A stretch of 8,186 bases of DNA from an uncultured Lachnospiraceae bacterium (GTDB taxonomy: Bacteria > Bacillota > Clostridia > Lachnospirales > Lachnospiraceae): the NCBI GenBank assembly GCA_902766845.1, contig CACXFD010000102.1, positions 1 to 8,186 of the forward strand. The letters are read 5' to 3'. The translations under genes were made by a program, and so were the position numbers. Below the pieces are notes generated by a model. That model searched no databases. It saw nothing but the letters and a program-made list of their open reading frames with translations, and was not told where the DNA came from. This document shows positions 3,804 through 8,186 of the stretch, piece by piece (within the stretch, counting starts at the first letter, position 1; the number at the start of each line of letters is the position of its first letter).

Positions 3804-5834
3804 TCAGTCATAGATCCGGCCTTCCCGGTATTCCCGCCACACGTTCTCGAACCACGGGTCCGGATCCGGCAGCGGCCTCACGGGCCTCAGCCATGTGGAC
3901 ACTTCTCTGCTCTGCGGACAGAAGCGCACTTCACGGATCCGGTCGCCGTCCTCTCGCAGCGTATAGCGCAGTCCGAGCATCTCCAGTTCCTTTTCTCCTG
4001 CCGGATCGTCGACCAGCGCGGATCCGCGGCTGGCACCGCCCTGCGCGATCTGGTCTTCCATCGCGCGCAGATAGACGTACTGAGACACCAGAAGCGACAG
4101 CAGGATAAAGTATCCGTCCAGGCCTTCCGTCCCGCGAAGCGACCCGCGCAGCACACGGTCCCACTGTTCCCGGTTTTCCCGGATCGCCCGCTGTACCCCC
4201 TCCAGTCCGCGGATCATGCCGCCGTATGCCGACATCCGCGACCGGATCTGATCCAGCTCCTCTTTTAAAATGATCTTCGGTCCGGTCCCGTCCAGCACGG
4301 TGCCGATCAGCCTCTCGATCTCGCGGATCCCGTCAGCTGCCTCTCCGCAGATCTCCGGAAGCGGTTCTTCCCGGACCGTCCCGTGCGCGATCTTCAACGC
4401 GGCCCGCAGCGCACCGACCTGTCCCGCGTTCAGGGCGCTCCCGCCGGGACGCCGGATCCCGTGGGAACCGTTGACCTCTCCCACGGCATACAGGCCCCGG
4501 ATATCGGTCTCCCACCACAGGTCTCCCGCCAGGCCTCCGTTGTTATGCTGCGCGCAGACCGCGATCTGAAGCGGCTGCTGCGCCAGATCGATTCCGTTCT
4601 CCCGGTAGAGGCGAATCGCTCCGGGATTCATGATCCGAAGCCGTTCCAGCGGCACCGGACACAGCGCCCCCGAGTACTCCAGATAATGAAACGCTTCTTC
4701 CGGCAGCCGCGAAAAGTCCGGCGATCCATCCTGCAGCAGGCATGCCGGATCCTTTCGAAAATCAAGATAGACCTTCCGCCCCCGTATGACCGTCTCCCGA
4801 TATATCAGGATATCGATCAGCGAAGAACCGCTGTTTTCGATGCGCCGGGGATCGAACGGCCATTGATATCCTTTCCGGAACACCGCGCCCAGCCTCAGCC
4901 CCGGGTCGGGAAATCCTTCTGTCAGGAAGTCATACCGGTTTCCGTCCGCGTCCTCGGAATAGTATTCCGGGAGGCATTGCTGGTACGTCCCGGACAGGTT
5001 CCAGCGGAACTGCGTCGACGCGATCCCAAACTGGGATTCCGTCAGGTTTTTTGCGGCCGCGCCGGCATAGAGCACCGGCCCCATCCCGCCGATCTGTGCA
5101 TGCGGATATACACTGTCCCGGTACAGCCCGGCTTCTCCTCCGGTCGCCCAGATGATTCGCTTGGCCCGCACCGTCAGCAGGCAGTCCCTCTGTCCTTTTT
5201 CGCACGCACGCCGGTCCAGAGCCACGACTCCGATCGCTCTCATCCGGCCGGCCCTTTCCTGCTTGTCTTGGGCCCGGTCTGTCTGCCCGGCCCGTTCACC
5301 GGCCGGCCCCGTCTCTGCAGCCGCGTTGTCCTCCGACCCGGTATTCCCGGTCAGCAGCCGCAGTGCCCGAAACCCCTCCAGCACGCGGATCCTCTTGCGC
5401 TCGATCGACGCGATCAGTTTCTCACACATGTCATGCGACGTCAGGGGCCCGATCGACGTTCCCCGCTTATGCTCGTCATGATCTGTCTGATAGCCGACAT
5501 ATTCCCCGTACCGTCCGGTCGGGAAAGCTACGCCCAGTTCTACCAGATGAAAAAACGCACGCGTCGACCCGGCGGCCTCGGCATAAGCGAGGTCACCGTC
5601 GACGCAGCCGCCGTCAAACAGCGTCCGCGCCATCTCACGCACGCTGTCTCCCTCTGTCTGGCTCAGGCGCAGATATGTCTGCTTATCCGATCCCGTATTG
5701 ATCGACGTACCGCACCGCAGCCCTTCGGTCAGGATCAGGATATCCCGGATGCCTTCGTTGTACAGATGATCTGCCGCGGCCAGTCCGGCCGCGCCGGACC
5801 CGACGATCAGGACATCTGTCTTTTCTGTCTTCAT
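3804..5834 (-). CDS. FAD-dependent oxidoreductase, fumarate reductase / L-aspartate oxidase superfamily
   Basis: A 676-residue flavoprotein. Residues 8-20 (VLIVGSGAAGLAA) form the FAD dinucleotide-binding loop. The superfamily's substrate-site region is visible around HDEHKRGTSIGPLTSHDM (119-136), and the second FAD segment runs through HNNGGL at 430-435 and GLYAVGEVNG to RPGGSALNAGQVG (447-474). A helical C-terminal domain follows (about 495-600), then an extra domain of about 75 residues. There is no signal peptide, Tat motif, FMN-binding domain or haem site, so it should be cytosolic and take or give electrons through a soluble partner. Residues 163-198 form a Gly/Ala/Glu-rich segment that looks like a surface insertion. 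Start is the ATG at 5834, with AAGGA 6 bases upstream. It lies 60 bases behind the SDR gene in the symporter-SDR cluster. It may oxidise an amino or hydroxy acid or reduce an enoate; substrate unknown. Confidence 0.88.
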   Translation of the reverse strand: MKTEKTDVLIVGSGAAGLAAADHLYNEGIRDILILTEGLRCGTSINTGSDKQTYLRLSQTEGDSVREMARTLFDGGCVDGDLAYAEAAGSTRAFFHLVELGVAFPTGRYGEYVGYQTDHDEHKRGTSIGPLTSHDMCEKLIASIERKRIRVLEGFRALRLLTGNTGSEDNAAAETGPAGERAGQTDRAQDKQERAGRMRAIGVVALDRRACEKGQRDCLLTVRAKRIIWATGGEAGLYRDSVYPHAQIGGMGPVLYAGAAAKNLTESQFGIASTQFRWNLSGTYQQCLPEYYSEDADGNRYDFLTEGFPDPGLRLGAVFRKGYQWPFDPRRIENSGSSLIDILIYRETVIRGRKVYLDFRKDPACLLQDGSPDFSRLPEEAFHYLEYSGALCPVPLERLRIMNPGAIRLYRENGIDLAQQPLQIAVCAQHNNGGLAGDLWWETDIRGLYAVGEVNGSHGIRRPGGSALNAGQVGALRAALKIAHGTVREEPLPEICGEAADGIREIERLIGTVLDGTGPKIILKEELDQIRSRMSAYGGMIRGLEGVQRAIRENREQWDRVLRGSLRGTEGLDGYFILLSLLVSQYVYLRAMEDQIAQGGASRGSALVDDPAGEKELEMLGLRYTLREDGDRIREVRFCPQSREVSTWLRPVRPLPDPDPWFENVWREYREGRIYD

Positions 5835-5894
5835 ACTCGTTCCTTATGATCGTGCTTTCCGGCCGATCTCCTGCTTCTTTCCTGCGGACAGTTG

Positions 5895-6659
5895 TCACAG
5901 CGACGTCAGATGGAAGCCCCCGTCCACATCGATCACGGTCCCGGTCGAATAGGGCAGCGCCCCTTCCGCAAACATGCGGACCGCTTTTGCGATGTCCTCC
6001 GGCATGCCCCACCGGGCGATCGGAAACAGCCCTTTTCCGATCAGGTCGCTATACTTTCCTTCCACTTTTTTCGTCATATCCGTCGCGATCACGCCCGGCC
6101 GGACCTCATATACGTAGATTCCATCCGGTGCCAGGCGCCGCGCAAACAATTTCGTCAGCATCGAGATGCCGGCTTTCGAGACGCAATAGGCACCACGGTC
6201 AACGGATACGACGTGAGCAGACATCGAGGAGATATTGACGATCGTACCGCGCCGGCCGCCTTCGGCTTCGAGCGTCCGCATATGCCGGGCGGCCAGCTGG
6301 CTCATGAACATACACCCTTTCGTATTCGTGTCCAGTACCGTGTCATAGTCTTCTTCCGTCAGGTCCAGCAGGTCGCAGCGCACAGGCGGCGCGATGCCGG
6401 CATTGTTGACGAGAAGGCGCACTTCGCCCATCGCCTCGGCCGCCTCCGCAAACACCCGCCTGCGGTCGTCACTGCTCATGACATCTCCCGTGAACCAGAA
6501 ATACGCCCCGCCGCAGGAATCCAGTTTTTCGACCGACTCCGGATAGCACATCTTCTCCCGCGTAGCCATCACTGCCACGGTCCATCCGGCCCGGAGCAGC
6601 TCCTGTGCGATTCCGAGTCCGATTCCCCGGCTCCCGCCGGTCACCAGTGCCGTTTTCAC
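5895..6659 (-). CDS. Short-chain dehydrogenase/reductase, FabG-like
   Basis: A 254-residue classical SDR that interconverts a hydroxyl and a keto group with a nicotinamide cofactor. The cofactor loop is TGGSRGIG (7-14) and NNAG is at 85-88. The catalytic tetrad is Asn112, Ser145, Tyr158 and Lys162 (AYCVSKAG). The end of the second strand reads MATREK with no acidic residue, which favours NADP(H). The C-terminus has VYEVRPGVIATDM, ARWGMPED and LPYSTGTVIDVDGG. This resembles, from memory, the 3-ketoacyl-ACP-reductase-like subgroup found in catabolic loci rather than the housekeeping fatty-acid FabG; the lack of fatty acid genes nearby agrees. Start is GTG at 6659, with AGGAG 6 bases upstream (6666-6670). 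It overlaps the symporter stop in a GTGA junction, so translation is probably coupled. Confidence 0.93.
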   Translation of the reverse strand: MKTALVTGGSRGIGLGIAQELLRAGWTVAVMATREKMCYPESVEKLDSCGGAYFWFTGDVMSSDDRRRVFAEAAEAMGEVRLLVNNAGIAPPVRCDLLDLTEEDYDTVLDTNTKGCMFMSQLAARHMRTLEAEGGRRGTIVNISSMSAHVVSVDRGAYCVSKAGISMLTKLFARRLAPDGIYVYEVRPGVIATDMTKKVEGKYSDLIGKGLFPIARWGMPEDIAKAVRMFAEGALPYSTGTVIDVDGGFHLTSL

Positions 6660-8053
6660 GTTCTTCTCCTTTCCGTATATCGGTGATGCAGTGCCCCGGC
6701 CGCCATAACAGCGAGCGACACGAGTACACCGACAAAGATCCCGTCAACGTTCTTAAGCGCCAGCAGGTTGATGACCACCACGCTGACCGGCCCCAGAATG
6801 GCTGCAGCCAGTGCAAAACCGGAATCGATCTTTCCGGGCAGAAAGAGGGCCGCACACATCGGGATAAAGATCACGGTCCCGCGCAGCGCCATGGACAGGA
6901 AGCTCCACCCAAGGATCAGCTGTCCGAAGTTTCCGGCGGCTACCAGCCCTGCAAGGGCCAGCACAATCATCAGCACAAGGCGTGTGGGCCACACCGAATC
7001 GGTCGGCTTCCCCCGTTTTTTCAGCGCCGGCCGAATCAGGTTATTGAACATCAGCGAACTGATGCCAAGCGTCAGACCGGCACAGCTCCCCACAACGCTC
7101 ATCAGCAGCAGGCCGATCATGATTCCCCCGGCCAGGGAAGGCATCTGCTGCAGAATAAAGAACGGAAGCACCATCTGGGACGGCGTTTCCGGATAATGGA
7201 CATGCATGAACATGCCGACATAGACACAGATCACGCCGACTGCCACCATGATCGCCCCGCTGATCAGCAGGCTCCGCTGCGTCGTCCGGAGCGTTTTCCC
7301 GGAAATGACCGACTGCATGTACGCCTGCGTGGACATCACGCCAAGGACCACGGAAAAACCCGCGCCCATGTCCTTCACAAAGCCGCGTGAAAACAGGCTG
7401 AAATACTGACTTCGGGGCAGAACCTCCGGCATTTGCGTATATTCAAACAGGCTCTCGTAATGTATATGGAGAAAAACGACCCAGACCACGGCAGCCGCAC
7501 AGAGCAGGATCACCTTTGCATAGCCTACGGTCCCCGCGCTCAGGACTCCGCCAAAGACCATATACAGCAGGACGATCACCGACAGGATGACCGTGGCCGG
7601 CACCCGTCCAAAGGAAGTGATCGCCATCAGAAGGGCCGTGCCCGAAATAGTCTGCGCCACGATCCCGAGAAAATTCCCGACAGAATTGAGAAGCGCCGTC
7701 GTGACGCCGGTCCGGCGTCCGTACACGCGCGTGATCAGCTGCGGAATCGTATCTTCTCCGCAATTTCGGAGCGGGACCGCAAAAATGAACGCAAGCAGGA
7801 TCAGGGCGATGGTCCCGCCCAGCGTGAACCAGATCGCCGAAAACCCGTTCGTGAACGCAAGCTGCGCCGTTCCGATCGTGGCGGACCCTCCGATAAACGA
7901 CCCCGTCACACCGCCCACGATCATGGCCGTACCGGCGTTTCCGCGGTTGGAGACGAAGGCGTCCGATGACCGGACCTTCCGGCCTGACCAAAAGCCTAGC
8001 AAGATCGAGAAAACAACGACGATTCCCATGCCAAGATACTGAAGCAGGTCCAT
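6656..8053 (-). CDS. Sodium:solute symporter family transporter
   Basis: A 465-residue, very hydrophobic protein with about 13 predicted membrane spans, as in the sodium:solute symporter (SSS) family, which couples inward Na+ flow to uptake of sugars, amino acids, carboxylates or vitamins. Family traits are GTAQLAFTNGFSAIWF (61-76), the loop FGGVLSAGTVGYAKVILL (167-184), STQAYMQSVISGKTL (241-255) and the eighth-span region GSCAGLTLGISSLMFNN (322-338). Substrate cannot be told from sequence. The frame opens at a GTG at 8071 that has no ribosome binding site. The ATG at 8053 is chosen because AAGG precedes it at good spacing and the first membrane span follows directly. It is the first gene of the symporter-SDR-flavoprotein cluster, so it probably imports the compound the two enzymes act on. 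Confidence 0.92.
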   Translation of the reverse strand: MDLLQYLGMGIVVVFSILLGFWSGRKVRSSDAFVSNRGNAGTAMIVGGVTGSFIGGSATIGTAQLAFTNGFSAIWFTLGGTIALILLAFIFAVPLRNCGEDTIPQLITRVYGRRTGVTTALLNSVGNFLGIVAQTISGTALLMAITSFGRVPATVILSVIVLLYMVFGGVLSAGTVGYAKVILLCAAAVVWVVFLHIHYESLFEYTQMPEVLPRSQYFSLFSRGFVKDMGAGFSVVLGVMSTQAYMQSVISGKTLRTTQRSLLISGAIMVAVGVICVYVGMFMHVHYPETPSQMVLPFFILQQMPSLAGGIMIGLLLMSVVGSCAGLTLGISSLMFNNLIRPALKKRGKPTDSVWPTRLVLMIVLALAGLVAAGNFGQLILGWSFLSMALRGTVIFIPMCAALFLPGKIDSGFALAAAILGPVSVVVINLLALKNVDGIFVGVLVSLAVMAAGALHHRYTERRRT

Positions 8054-8089
8054 GTCCTTGCCTTTCTGCACTGTTCGATAATAGAGTTT

Positions 8090-8129
8090 GAGCCGGCTCT
8101 GCGGATGGTGCAGTCCGCAGGGCCGGCTC
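8090..8129. promoter_or_regulatory. Long stem-loop in the leader of the symporter gene
   Basis: GAGCCGGCTCTGCGGA (8090-8105) pairs with 8114-8129 in a 16-bp stem around an 8-base loop. The only irregular position is a G-U pair on the plus strand (8098/8121), which is an A-C mismatch on the minus strand. There is no U-tract on either side, so it is not a standard terminator. A TATTAT box on the minus strand (8084-8079) lies just downstream of it, 26 bases before the ATG. It may be a leader hairpin of the symporter mRNA or an operator. Confidence 0.45.
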
Positions 8130-8144
8130 CCGTCAAAAACCAGA

Positions 8145-8175
8145 TTCAGTCACTGCTCGTCAGTGGGTGTCTGAA
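8145..8175. promoter_or_regulatory. Nested dyad upstream of the symporter gene
   Basis: CACTG (8151-8155) and CAGTG (8161-8165) are inverted around 5 bases, and outside them TTCAG (8145-8149) matches CTGAA (8171-8175). On the minus strand a promoter-like TATCAT/CATACT stretch lies just upstream, near the right edge. The structure could be an operator or an RNA hairpin at the start of the symporter transcript. Nothing else is recognisable between 8130 and the window edge. Confidence 0.3.
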
Positions 8176-8186
8176 GAGTATGATAA

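Noticed and set aside
4383..5849. Plus-strand open frame (488 codons) opposite the flavoprotein gene
   Set aside because: The minus-strand gene has clear FAD motifs throughout. The antisense product is Arg/Pro-rich without domains and has no start signals.
5892..7390. Two plus-strand frames opposite the SDR and symporter genes (5892-6686 and 6605-7390)
   Set aside because: The minus-strand proteins are recognised families over their full length. The antisense products are His/Arg/Gln-rich, which is a mirror of the sense codon bias.
8054..8071. GTG start six codons upstream for the symporter
   Set aside because: There is no ribosome binding site before it, while the ATG at 8053 has one.

Overview
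The window looks like a chromosomal stretch from a GC-rich member of the Firmicutes (Clostridia), possibly a Lachnospiraceae-type gut anaerobe. The reasons are strong Shine-Dalgarno sites of the AGGAGG type, frequent GTG starts with overlapping stop/start codons, strong G/C bias at third codon positions, and a TPM-domain gene paired with a double zinc-ribbon membrane protein. That pairing is one I recall from this group. The taxonomic call is inference. No tRNA, rRNA, CRISPR array, transposase or phage gene is visible.

Layout. The left edge carries the C-terminal end of an unrecognised plus-strand gene (1-404). It converges on a minus-strand cluster across a 16-bp hairpin terminator (531-565). 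That cluster, read right to left, is a double zinc-ribbon protein with a C-terminal membrane anchor (3204-2152), a TPM-domain membrane protein with a Gly/His/Ser tail (2152-1235), and a cyclophilin-type peptidyl-prolyl isomerase (1106-585). The first two genes overlap at stop and start, so they are probably translationally coupled.

A 599-base gene-free region (3205-3803) separates the two minus-strand clusters. It holds a 44-bp tandem repeat, an AT-rich island (about 32% G+C) with candidate promoters and a 7-bp-arm dyad, a perfect 21-bp inverted repeat that is probably the terminator of the second cluster, and a series of CCGG-cored 10-bp repeats.

The second cluster (8053-3804) encodes a sodium:solute symporter, a FabG-like short-chain dehydrogenase overlapping it by 4 bases (GTGA), and, 60 bases further on, a 676-residue cytosolic flavoprotein of the fumarate reductase / L-aspartate oxidase superfamily. 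Together they look like a small import-and-redox module: the symporter brings in an unidentified organic solute, the SDR interconverts a hydroxyl and a keto group, and the flavoprotein performs a second oxidation or an enoate-type reduction. The substrate cannot be read from the sequence. Upstream of the symporter are two dyad structures that could form a regulatory leader or operator.

The most unusual material is non-coding. Three different GC-rich short tandem repeats (14/25 bp, 44 bp and 10 bp periods) share a CTGC...CCGG flavour and sit in intergenic gaps, two of them directly behind stop codons. The AT-rich island also carries a perfect Shine-Dalgarno sequence with no ordinary gene behind it.
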